NCBI GenBank assembly: GCA_033002965.1
Contig: JAURVB010003210.1
Coordinates: 124,001 to 188,000 of the forward strand
DNA: 64,000 nt
Direction: 5' to 3'
From: Piper betle
Lineage: Eukaryota > Streptophyta > Magnoliopsida > Piperales > Piperaceae
Part shown: one piece after another, positions 12,401 to 25,356 of the stretch
Numbering within the stretch: the first letter of the stretch is position 1
How the letters are laid out: each line of letters begins with the position of its first letter
Translations under genes and position numbers: made by a program
Notes under the pieces: generated by a model
The model's input: the letters and a program-made list of their open reading frames with translations, nothing else
The model's database searches: none
Told to the model about the DNA's origin: nothing

Positions 12401-15277
12401 AGCCAAATCATGGTTAAAACTTTTTGTGTTCTCTTTTATTTGAGTCAAGTGAATTAAAGAGTAGCTCTGTACTAAATTTGGTTTATATTTCTTTGACAGA
12501 TCTTTAGTTTAGCAAAATCTATTCGTGTACTTGCAAATATGAACGATCCAATTGGACAGGTTCTCAAGAAAACGGAGGTAATGATTCCGTTGTATACCTT
12601 TTTTGGGTACTTTTGAATTGGGTATACTGATACACTGGTTCAATTATCAGAGAGTTTGTTTATAAATTTCTTGTTACGTCCATGTTGTAGAATACTTTGG
12701 TCTATTAGATATTGTTCTTTTTTGTTTGATGTATGACATTTAATTTATATGTCTAGATTGCAAATGGGCTCCTATTGGAAAAAACATCATCTCCTCTTGG
12801 TGTTCTCTTAATTGTTTTTGAGTCTCGACCTGATGCACTGGTTCAGGTGATGTGAATATGACAATGAATTTATCAAGTGTAATCATATATTTTGTTTCAC
12901 ACTTTGTGCACACTCAACAACTCTTTGTATTTCATTTGATGATTTTATCTGAAGGAATTTTTTCATCTGTATTCTTTCTATGCCATATCAATGCAGGATC
13001 CCATAACTAAGATTCCTAAAATTACATCTAATTACTTTTGAGGTTGTTGCGCAGATAGCATCATTAGCAATTCGTAGTGGGAATGGTGTTCTTTTAAAAG
13101 GTGGAAAGGAAGCAGCACGATCAAATGCTATTCTGCACAAGGTTCGGTTCTTTATATGATTTTAACTTTTGCATTCTGCTTAAGGTTCATTTCTTAAGAT
13201 GGTTTCAACTTGTGTTTGCATATTGGATTCCATTCCTAGCCTAAAAAGGTTTGGGGATCTAGGATCCATTGGAGAAGAAATAAGAAGTGTTGATGGTCGG
13301 GTGCCTTTCCTGACATCAAACCTGCACTATTATCTAGGCTTGGGACCACAATACATGGAGATCGCAGTCTAAAAAATAAATTTTATGATATGAATTTATG
13401 TTGGCTTATTGGATGTCAATGCAGTTGAAAATTAGGTGTTATGATATGTAGGTTATCACTGAAGCCCTGCCTGACTCTGTGGGTAAAAAGCTCATTGGAC
13501 TTGTAACCTCCAGAGATGAAATTCCTGATTTGCTGAAGGCAAGTGATTATCCCGTTGACTGCCCTTGATCAGGATGGTTATTTCTTCTAAATTTTACTGC
13601 TTTCTTCTGCAGCTTGATGACGTTATAGATCTTGTCATTCCAAGAGGTAGCAATAAGCTAGTTAATCAAATAAAGGAATCAACAAATATTCCCGTTCTTG
13701 GTCATGCAGGTAAGATCCACTAATTTACTGAGGACTAAATTTGTAGAAAAATAAATTTATAAGGTCTGTGTTTCGTCAGATGGTATTTGCCATATTTATG
13801 TTGATAAGTCGGCAAATATGGAAATGGTCAAACGTATAGTGTTGGATGCTAAAATAGATTATCCAGCTGCATGTAATGCTGTGGTAAGTAAATCATGTAT
13901 CATTTTGAAATATCAAATTATTTATGTACAGAGGATGAGATTTTCTGTTCAACAATATCACGGGGCTGATGTTTTTTTTTTCCCACAGGAGACACTTCTT
14001 GTACATGAGCATCTCATAAATAGTGGTGGCCTTAATGAACTTGTCTTAGAGCTCAAAACTGAAGGTTAGTGTCATCTCCGTGAACTTCCTAGTAACACTG
14101 CCTATGTAATGTTCAATAACATAGACCGTCTCTCAGGAGTAAGTTTGTATGGTGGGCCTAGGGCCTGTTCTGCATTAGACATTCCAGCTGCTGCATCATT
14201 TCGTCACGAGTATAATTCAATGGCTTGCACAATTGAGATTGTTGATGATGTACAAGCAGCAATTGATCACATACATCGTCATGGAAGGCATGTACTTCTT
14301 TACATGCTATAATCTGTTTATAAGAATTTGCCCTATCTTTACTTTTTTCTTAACTACCTTTTCATCATTGAAATTAATTTTCGGCTTTATGCCATTTAGT
14401 GCACATACGGATTGCATTATTGCTGAAGACACCAAAGTTGCAGAAACTTTCCTTCTCCAGGTTGATAGGTGTGTATGTGCAGTTTATCGCATTATGTGAT
14501 GTATGTGTTTTAGCTTCATGGGTACATTTAGCTTGTTATAGCATCATATTTGTTATTTTTATGGTGGGTATCTGCTGTTTATAAAAGTTTCAGTTCTGTA
14601 AATGTGATAATCTGATTTGATTCGCTGGAAAGTTCTATTCAAAATATTATTTTGAGTTATTTGTAATAAGTAATAGTTATGATCAGTCACTGGAAAAATT
14701 ATGTTACCTAAGCAAGAATTATGGATTATTCTGTTTGCCTTGTAGTGCTGCCGTTTTCCATAATGCTAGTACACGGTTTTGCGATGGTGCTCGATTTGGC
14801 CTGGGAGCTGAGGTTAGTTGCAAAAATGGAATGTGTACACTGGGGAACATTATGAACATAACATAGTTTATTTCATTCCTGTGATATCCTTCTTACAGGT
14901 TGGAATAAGTACTAGCAGAATCCATGCACGAGGGCCTGTGGGTGTTGAGGGTCTATTGACAACCCAATGGTATGTGCCAACCTGGATTTTATGATGATCA
15001 GGTTACAAGAAAAAAAATGCTCATGGGCAAAAGATAGTCGCATAATTACAAGTGTTACATGTTTGACTGCTTTTCAGTCCTTGGCTTTTTTAACTTCCAC
15101 AATTCACCTTGAAATCCATGATTTTTTAAAGTTATATTTTGGACATTAAGAAACAAAAACTTATTATTTTTTTTACAATTCAATATATTGTGCAGGATTC
15201 TAAGAGGAACTGGCCAAGTTGTTGATGGTGATAAAGGAGTTGTGTACACAAACAAAGACCTTCCTTTGTGCTCCTGA
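9401..15277 (+). CDS. P5CS: Delta-1-pyrroline-5-carboxylate synthetase, 20 exons, 714 aa
   Basis: Bifunctional enzyme of proline synthesis: glutamate 5-kinase followed by gamma-glutamyl phosphate reductase. Exons: 9401-9451, 10050-10121, 10229-10332, 10795-10897, 11085-11246, 11358-11635, 11860-12010, 12091-12255, 12500-12577, 12757-12846, 13055-13141, 13452-13538, 13613-13709, 13780-13883, 13989-14064, 14137-14287, 14400-14468, 14746-14812, 14899-14969, 15196-15277. They sum to 2145 nt with all phases consistent, close to the usual 716-717 aa. Kinase motifs include [11 protein letters not shown] (residues 57-67) and NENDAVS (151-157). [10 protein letters not shown] (121-130) covers the region tied to proline feedback in moth bean P5CS. 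The reductase half has the catalytic cysteine in YPAACNAVE (Cys540) and [20 protein letters not shown] near the end. Introns after exons 8, 12 and 16 start with GC. No frame damage was seen. Confidence 0.95.
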
Positions 15278-17385
15278 CTTGGTAGGTTGCATTTATTTAT
15301 GAGAACTAATAGGAATGATATATTGATGGCACAAGTTACGAGAGGCAATGCTTTTAAATTATTTAGTGTTGTATCCAGCGGTTGTTACAAAAGATTATTT
15401 TTTTCTCGGATTGAGTAAAACGTAATTTGCTTTGTAGAGTAGATAAATTATTGATTTTTTTGCTCTTTCAACTGTGTCCACCATTTAGTTTTAGCAGTTG
15501 CAAACTTGTGGTTACCATTAACAAGTCTACTGTATCTTGGGAATTCTGGGTAGTAGCTTCTTCAATGAGTAAATGTAGGAAGATAAAGTTATTTATATGC
15601 TTATTTTCATATGTTTTGCTATGATAGATAAATTTCAACAAAGGAGGATGAGAAGAAGATTCATGTGGAACTTGAGCGGGGACACCTACTAGCTGGAATC
15701 TCTCATATAAGATTCATATGGTTTAATTTTGGCCCTCATTAACGTCAAATCTACGTAGGGCTTATGAAACATAAAATACATATTAATCCTCATTATTCCT
15801 AATCCTAATAATAAGTTGTTCCTCATTTTCCCTGATGAAGACTCTCCTTATTATTCTAAATAAAAATTCTTTTTCTCATACTAACTATTTCTCGTGCATC
15901 GGCAAACTCGAGATTACATTAATCTCTATTTTATTGATGATTTTAAATAAGTATAATACATATATACATATATACATTCAGTGCTTGATTTTGAATTGTT
16001 TTTTAATTACTGTTAGAGAAGTTTTCAAGTATTTAGACCCAAAAGAAATTTATATTATATTATAATCTCTAATTGATTTTAATACCAAATAATAAAAAAT
16101 TCATGTATTGTTTTTAAAAATTTAAACTTTTTAATTTTTTTAATATAAAATAATTTAATTAAGATAGATTTCAAATATAGCCCACGCAGCATGCGTCTTT
16201 TAGTGGTTATTTATTTATTATACTAAAGATTGGAGGTTTTCTTTTCTGTAATTAATTATGGGCCCATACTAAGATTGATTAACTAATTGTGTAAATTACA
16301 CTTGATTTTATTAAACTTTATAGAAATGACTACTTCAAATATGTAGGTTCTACCAAAGGTATACTTTTATCCTCTCTCAATAACTGATAAGCCCCCATTC
16401 TTCCTAGTGAATTCTTCATTAATATTTTTAATAGTAACTCTTGTCATTAATCTCAATATTTTTTATCAAATACTAACTATTTTTCATTCTTCAAGATTGT
16501 ATTAATTTATATTTTTAATTAATTTTAACACACACACACACACACTATATATATATATATATACTTTTATAATTATTATAAGTGAATTATTCATGCACAA
16601 TTATACCCAAAATAAAACTCTCAATTTTATTGAAACCTCTAATTAATTTTAATAAAACGAAATAAAAAGCTCCGTAAATATAAAAATCAATAAAAAATCT
16701 TAGTCCACATTATATTTAGGATCTTTAATTTTTTTAATAAAACATATTAAAATAAAATTCAAATATAGCCCGCATATTAAGTGTCTCTGACTTGTTGAAT
16801 TTTAAAGTAAAACTTTATTGTCTTTTTGGAAACATTTATTACAAAAAGTAAAATTTAATTTTTATAAGATAATATTAAACCCTTCACAAGTAAAGCCTTT
16901 AATTTTTTTTATTCTTTCATCGTATTTCGAGTTTTCGACCTTACATGTATTATAAAATGATTAGTTACTAACTATTTTACAAAATTAGTTACATTATTTA
17001 ACAAAATTAAAAAATATATTATGAAAAATATAAATTAAGGTAAATGTATGATGCCACGCTAAGGCTCTATATATAATGACATATGTACAGCTAACGAAAG
17101 TAAGTAATTTTACTTTATTTAACCATAAATGTATTAATATAATTAGTTATCATAGTTAATAAAATTAAAACACATAACATAAAGTTTTAAGTACAGATTT
17201 ACTATATTATTATATATATATATTTGTATGTACGGCTTTTGATTGACAAAATAAAATAAGAGATCATACAGGTATATTTGTTTTATTCTTTAGACAAAAT
17301 TATCTTTAACTTATTCATATAATCAAGGACTTATATTAAATTAAATTAAATATAACTGAAAGAAGAAAAAATTATTTATTCTTTA
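15278..17385. other. AT-rich spacer downstream of P5CS
   Basis: Very AT-rich DNA with no coding block recognised. A compound (AC)n(AT)n microsatellite lies at 16529-16562 and another AT run near 17208-17222. The first few hundred bases probably hold the P5CS 3' UTR. Confidence 0.55.
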
Positions 17386-17920
17386 TAGGGTTGCTAATTG
17401 AGCGAGCCAGCTTGTGAGCATTTAGCGTTCGGCTCGTCTTGACTTGACTCGAAACTCGACATTTAAATACTCGACTCGAACTTGACTCGAACTCGAATCT
17501 TACGAGTTGAGCTTGAGTAAGGTCGTGTTCGACTCGACTCGACTCGGTTGTAACTCGAACTCGACTCGATAAAATAATATAATAATATAGTCTTTATATT
17601 ATATTATATATATATAAAATATAATAATAAAGAAGCAAGATAGTTGAGATGGTAAGTATTCACCTTGATGACTTTAAAGTTGTGGGTTTAAACCACATTG
17701 GCCTTATTTTAAACAGTTTAAGTGTGTACGAGCTCGAGAGTATGTATGTCCAAAACGTTCGATCTCGTATCGAGTTCGAACGAATTTCGAACTATTCGAG
17801 CCGAGTTCGAATATATGTTAAGCTCGGCGACACGAGGGCAAAAAACAAAAAGAAAGGAAAGAGAGGGATGGGCTTTCGCCCCGCAACCCAGTGCGCCTCT
17901 GGCTCAATTAGCACCCCCTG
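17386..17920. mobile_element. hAT-like non-autonomous element, copy 2
   Basis: The same family as the element at 7505-8119: the left end TAGGGTTGCTAATTGAGCGA is identical and the right end reads GGCTCAATTAGCACCCC. ATTCTTTA (17378-17385) and ATTTTTTT (17921-17928) may be a decayed 8-bp target duplication. The A-box string TAGTTGAGATGG recurs at 17641-17652, followed by GGGTTTAAACC near 17685. Compared with copy 1 it lacks part of both CTCGACTCG arms and has an extra GC-richer stretch of about 75 bp (about 17827-17901) before the right end. Confidence 0.8.
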
Positions 17921-17929
17921 ATTTTTTTA

Positions 17930-19070
17930 TATTAATTTTTTTCATTCACATAATAATTAGTTAACAAAATAGTTTTAAGTTTAACCCAGTACGAAGGATT
18001 AGCTACCTTCTGATTAAGTATCTCTTTCCCGTCTCCCCTCCCCGCCCATCCAAGAAGAAGAAGCGCGCTACCGCTCCTTCCATCCCAGCTATAAGTATCA
18101 TACCAAATTATCAATGGAATCCCTTGTTTGAGAAATATTGAACATTTAGATCTATTTCTACCCAAACTTTTTTTAGTTCACCTCAACGTTACCTACTTTT
18201 CAGAAAGCAATTTTTGGATATCAAATAGGCCTCCTAATGTTAATCTAGCTGATGTGTTTGGAAATCATCGGCCAGACTAAGTATTTCAGGTAGAGCCGGC
18301 AAGGAATTCGGCCGTTTTGATCCTTTGATCCTTTTACTATTTTTGGATTTGCATCTTCCAAAATCATTGCCGCAGGAGATCGATCCGGGCCGATTTTTTG
18401 TCTGATCAAGGCGGAGTTCCCGCCATCGAAAGGTGAGCTTTACCCTCCCTTCCTCCTCCCTACCCAGGTTCCCATATCAGCCGTCAATTGCCGGCGATGC
18501 GATACCAGGGGTGCGTTTAAGGGGAAGCCGACGGTAAGTCGCACGCTCATCTCGATATTCCAAGCCCTGCTTTAATATGCGCTTCTCTGATCATGGATTT
18601 ACATGTTACCAGGTACTGGATCGATCTGGTGGTGGCAATTGCAAACAAGAATCAGTTGTAAGCATGTTGGGAATTTAAGATGGGGTTGTGTGAGTCGGAG
18701 GTTGTGGGTTGATTTTGCGTTTGTTCACTGTGTCTATCTATTGTGAAATTAAGCCCTCATAATTTCCACACATACATATGATCTAGTTTCCCTTCCTCTT
18801 CTCCGAAACCACCGTTGAACTCAAATGCTATGAATCCATGCCGAAACTAAATGTTGGGAGTAGAATTTGAGGTCTATTTGCAACATTAAGCTCTTGTAGT
18901 TTCACATTGATATGATCAAAGTCTCCCCTCTTGTGAATTTTATGGGGGAGACTTAGACTCCTCAGAAACCGCCATTGAAGTCTAACTGCTGTCTGTTGAA
19001 GTTAGTGTACTGTAAAATTAAGTCTGTGTAATTTTAAAGGGATATGATCTAAGTCTCTTCCTCTGAGGTT
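17930..19070 (+). other. Upstream and leader region of the TAF12-like gene
   Basis: A likely leader exon near 18380-18432 ends in a good donor (AAAG, then GTGAGC). A second stretch around 18480-18660 is less clear. The region 18728-19070 holds two degenerate upstream copies of the start-codon region. Short upstream ORFs at 18825-18833, 18830-18850 (MNPCRN) and 18942-18956 (MGET) would lie in the leader if this part is exonic. Confidence 0.5.
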
Positions 19071-19123
19071 ATGGCGGAGACTTCTCCGAAACCACCATTG
19101 AACTCAAATGCTGTGGAATCCAT
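18728..19123. repeat. Three diverged tandem copies of the TAF12 start-codon region
   Basis: Copies lie at about 18728-18850, 18878-19000 and 19011-19123. They share, in order, an AATTAAG-type string, ATATGATCTAAGTCTC, TTCTCCGAAACCACCATTGA and AACTCAAATGCT, with substitutions and small indels. Only the third copy holds the real start, ATGGCGGAGACTTCTCCG. The second has ATGGGGGAGACTTAG, a decoy start with a quick stop. The first has lost the ATG stretch. Confidence 0.8.
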
Positions 19124-22100
19124 TTCCAACCCTGTCATGAATCCGCAGAACCCTTCGATGCCGAAATTGTCTTCTCCACCATCCATATCCCCTTCGTCCT
19201 CTTCCATGGACATCCCTCGGCTCTCTTCCCCGCCTCTCAACCCCCTCGAATTTCAGCCGCAGCCGCAGCAGCAGCAAATGCAGCAGGGCAGTCAGGTCCA
19301 GCTGCAGGCACAGGCGCAGTCGCACAACTTGATTTCGAGCCAAAATTTTCAAATTCAGCAGGGCCTTCAAAGAACCGCTTCAATGCCAAGGATAGCCCAG
19401 CAATATGCTGCAATCAGACAACAGCAGCAGCAAGGTGGTGGAATGTATGCACAGATGAGTTTTAATGGGACAAATACTCCCCACATTCAGCAACAACTTC
19501 AACAACAACAGCAACAGCAGCAGCAGCACCAACAACTACAGCAACAGCAACAGCAACAACAGCTGCAGCAGCAGCGATTGCAACAACATCAACAACACCA
19601 CCATTTGCAACAACAGACTCAGCAGCCACAGCAGCAACTAGGTCGGTCTAGCTTAATGGGTCAGGTTGGGCATGGTGCAATCCAACTTCCTATGTTGCCA
19701 GGGCAGGCTGCTGCTGCACAGTATAACATGCAGAATCAAATGCTACTTCCGGTGAGAAGTTCGAACTCCTAATATTGCTTGCTGTTGATTCTTACCAATG
19801 TCTTATTCTATGGTTGGTGAAAACTTATCTTTCTTATTAAAGTTAACTAGTGTAAATATTTGGTCCTTATAGTTTATTAACATTACAATTTGCTAATTTA
19901 AACAGCAACAGGAAAAGCCTGCTTTAATGATTTTGTTAATGAGAAACTGTGGTATATTTTGGAAGCTGTAAAGTTCGATTGTCCTTTGGGTATCAATATA
20001 CGATACTAGTGTTTGATAACTTAATTAATTGGGCTTATTCTTATGCTGTAGAATCTGCAGTCTAGGCAAAAGGCAGGTTTAGTACCAAATACTCAATTTC
20101 CTGCAGCAAGCCCCGGACAGCAAATGCAGACTATAGCAGGAATGGGGATGATGAATCAACTTGGCATAAACACTCCCATAAGAGGAACTAACTCTCTTAA
20201 CTACAATCAACAACGAATAAGCCAAGCAATCAGGCAGCAACTAGCACTTGCTTCTCCTCAGGTATGTGGCTCACAATTTTATAAGTTCATTGCCTTAATT
20301 ATCATATTCTTCCTTTTAACCCTTTGCAAGGCTTTTTGCTGTATAAGGTTGCCACCTTTGTTCTGCCTAATTTGCTAAAACATGATGAATATCTTGTGGT
20401 CAATTTAGTTGGTTTTTAATAGTGTTTCTCAATTCATGTTTAACTAATGGCTGCATGTATGTATACTTATGTATCCATATTCGCGTTTTGGCGACATGGA
20501 TTAGCTACTTAGCTTTATTTGATTTTTGGCGTTTATGTCCATTTACATTTACTTAATTCCTTTGCAGAAGCTTCAAGCTCAAACCTTGCAACGGACTGCC
20601 TCAGTAGCTTCACTGAATTCACAACTATCTGGGATGACTCAGAATGGCCAATCACCTATGCTGCCAAATTCTCTACCACAACAACAGTGGATTAAACAAA
20701 TGCAGCCTGCAATGTCTGGTCCGGGATCTCCTTATGTTCCACAACCACTACAGAGGGCACAACAACAGCTACCACAGCAGCAGGTACTCATGCAGCAGCA
20801 ACTTTCATCATCCCCTCAACTGCACCAGAAGTCAATAGCCTTAACCCCACAACAGATAGCTCTAGTTCATCAGCAGATAAGTTCACAACAGTCGATACAT
20901 CAGCAATCGCAGATTCTATCACAGCAACAACAGCAGCAGTCTCCGAGGGCACTGGGTGCCAATGCTCATATTTCTGCAAGTCTGGTAGGTTCTCAGATTG
21001 GGAGTCCTGGTTCTGGTCCAGGGACACCTGGAGGAAGTGGTAGCCAAGTAACAGAAGTGGGGAATCAACTTCTGGGAAAGAGGAAAATACAAGATCTGGT
21101 ATCTCAGGTGTATACTCCATTCCCTCACTGTAGAATAATATATGCGTTTTTTTCTAAATGGCAAGAAAAGTCCAGCTAGACATGTTTTTAATCCTAGACT
21201 CCTTGTAGATCAAAATTATGTGTTTATGTTGTGAGAATTGATAATAATGCTAAAAATAATGATAATAATAATAAAGGATCAAGTACATGTTGCCTATTTC
21301 TTACTAACTCCTAGGCATGCATAAGGAGATGAAGAGCCAAATGAACAGAAAAATGGTACCTTTGAAAGTTGGAATAAAGTTGAGAATCCAGTTGGAATGC
21401 ATTTCACAGAACTACTTTTTTTAGAGAACTGGGAAAGTTTAGCTGGAACTGATGGCTCCAGAGATCTGGTTAACTGAGATAGAGAAATCTTGCTGGGTTT
21501 TATGATTTTTTTTATTTTAAATCATGGTGACACCTTATCTGGGAGACCATTTTCAGGATTATAATGAAATCTGAGGTTACTTTCCTTTGAAATGACCGTA
21601 AGTAATGTGAAATGGCAAAGTAAGTCTATCTTAAAGGTGGATGTTAGGACTTAGGATAGATGCGTTTGTTTGATGTATGAAAGAAAGGTGGAAATGAGTA
21701 AAAAACACATGAGAATTAGTCTAAAGATATAAAGGGCCCACGATTGGGAGGGATGGACGTATTGTTAACCCTGCTTGCTTGGTTCTGGCAATGATGTCTT
21801 TTTACTCTTTATGCCTTCACATTTTATGGTTTGTGATGTGTGTTTCTGGTATAATAGTTGTTGTTTTTGCTTTCCTCGTAGATTGATCCACGAGGAAAAT
21901 TAGATCCTGAAGTTGTAGATATTCTCTATGAGGTGGCAGATGACTTTATTGATTCAGTAAGTGTCAATATTCCTAGTGTTTTATGAACTTCTTTTAGAGC
22001 ATATTTCATGGATTTTCAAACTTTAAAGTGCTCAAGTGTTAAAACTTTCTAGTAATTTTCTTGAACTTAATGCTAAGAGCATGGTCTAGTAATGTTCTTA

Positions 22101-23548
22101 AGCAGCAGAAATTTTATAGTTCATTGACGTTTAAATCTCATCTAATGATATGAATTTCTGTTGAAGAGCTGTGCTTCAGTTTATGACCTTGTTGTCCCGA
22201 GTATTGATCTAGCTAATTTTGTGACTTGGTTGGCTCTAGGCAAGTATGAAGCTGAATTTGTGTTGATGGGAAGTTCTATAAAATTTGCAAGTTATACAGT
22301 TTTTTAGAACACCAATCCATGAAAGTTGTAGAATGCAACGTGGCAAACAGCCAAGAAGAATTGGTACAGCCTTGTAGCAAAGACTGGCGCAACAAGGCGG
22401 AGCAGAAACGTAGACACTAAAACCATTTATTAGAAATGAAAATATGGAAAATTGTATTCATAGATCTTTTTTATGAGATAGACTCTGAAGAAGAAAGTTG
22501 AGGAGCATAAATAGGGTTAATTTTAAATGATTGAGTAGGACTTATATTGCCTTTTTAGTTAAAAAGGCGTGGGTTGAATAGTGTTAATATTGAGGAGCAT
22601 AAATGAGGTTAACGTTCTCCTTGCAAATTCAAAAAGCGGATGTTTTCCCCAAATTCAATGTCTTTGTTACTTCTTTTTAAGCTTAAAAAGTACTTAAGGT
22701 GTGACAGATACAAGTGTTTGTTTACAATTTTCTTTGTTTGTCCAAGTCAAACGTTTCACTGGCATTTATCACGATTATTTATAGTTTTTATCTGCATACA
22801 ACGTAAATGCATCTGCATTATGCTTTAGTCTTATTTGAGTTGTTATAGCTTGCCCTTCAACTGCAGGTCACTACTGTTGCCTGCAGTCTGGCAAAGCACA
22901 GAAAATCCTCAATGTTGGAATCCAAGGATTTGCTGCTGCATCTAGGTTTGAGGACCTATCTTATTTTCTCATGTTATGAGTAATAAATTGTAGCGTGCAT
23001 GTGGAGGATATTTTAGTTATTTGTCTATTTTATGATTTTGGCATCACACTTAACCATTTGTTGGCTACTTGCAAGTGCAGAGAAGAACTGGAAATTGCAT
23101 ATTCCAGGGTTTACACCGAGGAACGGAAACACCAGAAGACTCATGTATGGTGTTGTTTCTATACTTTATGCTTAAATAGAAATCTGGTGTAAGCTTGTAG
23201 TCACAGTTCTTCCATTATGTAAAATCTGCAGTTTTCATCAAGTGAAGCTCACCAAAAAGGCTTGAGATGGTATAGTGGATGTTATATTTTGGTGATATTG
23301 TTTTTTATTACTTGATTTTCACTCTTTTTTGTCTATAGTATTTATAATACATCTTCCATCAGGTACGAGCACTGATGGATGCTGGAAACTCTAAAACGGA
23401 CACAAATAGTGCCAGAGAGACTAGCAGACAAGCTATCCCCAGTTCAGGCATCAGTGATCATCAAGTAAGGGCTTCACCAAGTTCAGAGCAGTTGTTATCA
23501 TCTCCAGGAGTCCCTATGATGATGCAGAAGTACCAAGCATTTAGCTGA
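19071..23548 (+). CDS. TAF12: TAF12/EER4-like TFIID subunit, histone-fold protein; frame broken near 3' end
   Basis: TAF12 is a subunit of TFIID (and SAGA-type complexes) that pairs with TAF4 through a histone fold. Exons: 19071-19751, 20052-20261, 20568-21107, 21882-21956, 22867-22945, 23081-23144, 23232-23269, 23363-23548. Residues 1-60 are Ser/Pro-rich, about 61-200 are polyQ (CAG/CAA tracts), and the Q-rich part continues to about 420. The histone fold runs from about residue 463 ([53 protein letters not shown]) to [12 protein letters not shown]. In the plant family EERKHQKTH and KRLEMVRALMDA follow; both are present here but out of frame with what precedes and with each other. Exons 6 and 7 each look one base short (near 23112-23116, and an A5 run at 23254-23258). 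As written, translation stops soon after the fold, at about 553 aa. The polyQ domain and fold fit Arabidopsis TAF12b/EER4. Confidence 0.85.
19255..19640 (+). repeat. CAG/CAA polyglutamine tract
   Basis: Interrupted CAG and CAA codons encode long Gln runs, for example at 19488-19545, inside exon 1 of the TAF12-like gene. It is in frame throughout and typical of the family, but likely to vary in length between individuals. Confidence 0.9.
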
Positions 23549-25356
23549 AAATTTTGGACTTGATCATCACATTTTTTTACTTGCCGTATTGAACTAAACT
23601 TATCTGATTGGTGAGTGTTCCGTCTTATTCGCTATTTTCGTATTTAGTGTTAACAATTGGTGGATGATGTTCCTTTTCTTCTTAAATGTTGTTTTGGTGT
23701 TTGGTTAGAAATGAAAGAATATATATGAATCAAGTCATGTTGCATTTTTTAAAATGAGATTGGAATATTTCTAAAAGCGAGAAAGAGGGATAAGTTACTG
23801 TAAGCACTATCCCTACATGTGTAGTGAGTTTGGAACTCAATCTTTTATTAGCGAAGTAGTTCCACATTTTTAACATTTTGTTTGAACATATTAACCACTT
23901 GGAATTAGAGGTTTTATTTTCCTCAAAATAAGTGATCACTCAAATTCATCATTGAGCATTTATCTATTTTTTAATGCATTGATTCTCTTATTTACTTTTT
24001 CATGTCTTTTGTTGTAGGGGGAACGGCTGTCTGACCTCCCACCAAATATGTTCTTATATATTCTTCTTGTCCTAATTTAGTTGGCCTTTATTACAATTGG
24101 GAGTGGATAACAAGACTGGAGAACCATATTTCTGCATCAATTTTATACAATTTTGATGTTGGTCATATTATGCAGGATCAGTTATCCAGCATCCAGAATA
24201 AGTAACCTTGAGTAGACTTCCAAAGGTGCTATCAATCTCCCACCCATGAAACTGGTTTATCAAATTCCATATGGATTCGCCAGAATTTATATTTATACAT
24301 ACGACTAAATATTCCTTCTTTCAATGCATGTTTTTATGTAGCTGTTCAACCATTAATGTAAGTTGGTTTAACAGACGCCAAATTTATGTTCAATGGCTAT
24401 GAATTTCTTTTAAGGCAATGAAATTCCTGCTTTTTCCCCCTCATCGAATGGACTAACTCTAAATTAAAGTATTTATGGTTCAACCATTCAACATCGATTA
24501 CAGCAATATTTGCTTTGGGGCTAGCTATGATTATGAGTAATATTACATTTGGTGTCATAACTTGAGAGTGTAGTGCAATATTATAAACTGCGGCGTTTGA
24601 TGAGTAACTTTCTGAGGTGTGATGAGGTTCACTATTCATTCCACCAATACCATCTTTGAGCTTCTATTTATCAAGGATTCAAATGCCCTTAATGAGTTAT
24701 CAAATGTTACAACTTTGCCCAATTGTGCATTCTAACATTTATTTTATGTTCCTAATATCTTATTCACTGTTTTGAAACATTAGAAATGATTGATGTCATT
24801 TCTATAGAAATTTTCAGAAAGTAGGGTGTTGACTTGGTTTTTTTTTGCATTAAGATGACAAAGTGCAATTAGTCAACTCGAACCAGAAGCTACTGCTCTC
24901 TTTGCCCCATGTGCCATTGCAAAGGCATATTTGACTCTCTAAACATCTTTATCATCTACCTTGGAAAAAAAACATCTTTATCATCTGGGTCCGTGAAAAT
25001 GTTCATGAAAAATCATGTCTTCACTACTTCATTATAAAAACGATGGTTAACTACCGCAGTTGATTACTCTCTCTTGTGCCTTAATTTGATAAAACCCAAG
25101 TCAGTAAACTATTCAATAGAAAAAGCCTTCTATTTTCATGGCCTATTCTCTCAAGTGTCGCCATGATACCAGCAAGCTTTCGGCCACGGCGTGAGTGAAC
25201 TTCATCATGATGTCACACCGTTGGCTCTTCCATGCCTGTATCGTCTCTGCTTTTCTTTATTTATTTATGCCGTCCAAGAGAACGACTTGGCAAATGATAG
25301 AGAAAGCGCTTGCCAATGTCAAGAATTTGCAAAGCTTGCGTGAAATCGAAACCGCT

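Noticed and set aside
20788..21164. Reverse-strand frames of 81-110 codons
   Set aside because: They are antisense shadows of the Q-rich exon 3 of the TAF12-like gene.
25140..25260. A short reverse-strand frame starting MMKFTHAVAESLL
   Set aside because: It is very short, with no splice partners or family match.
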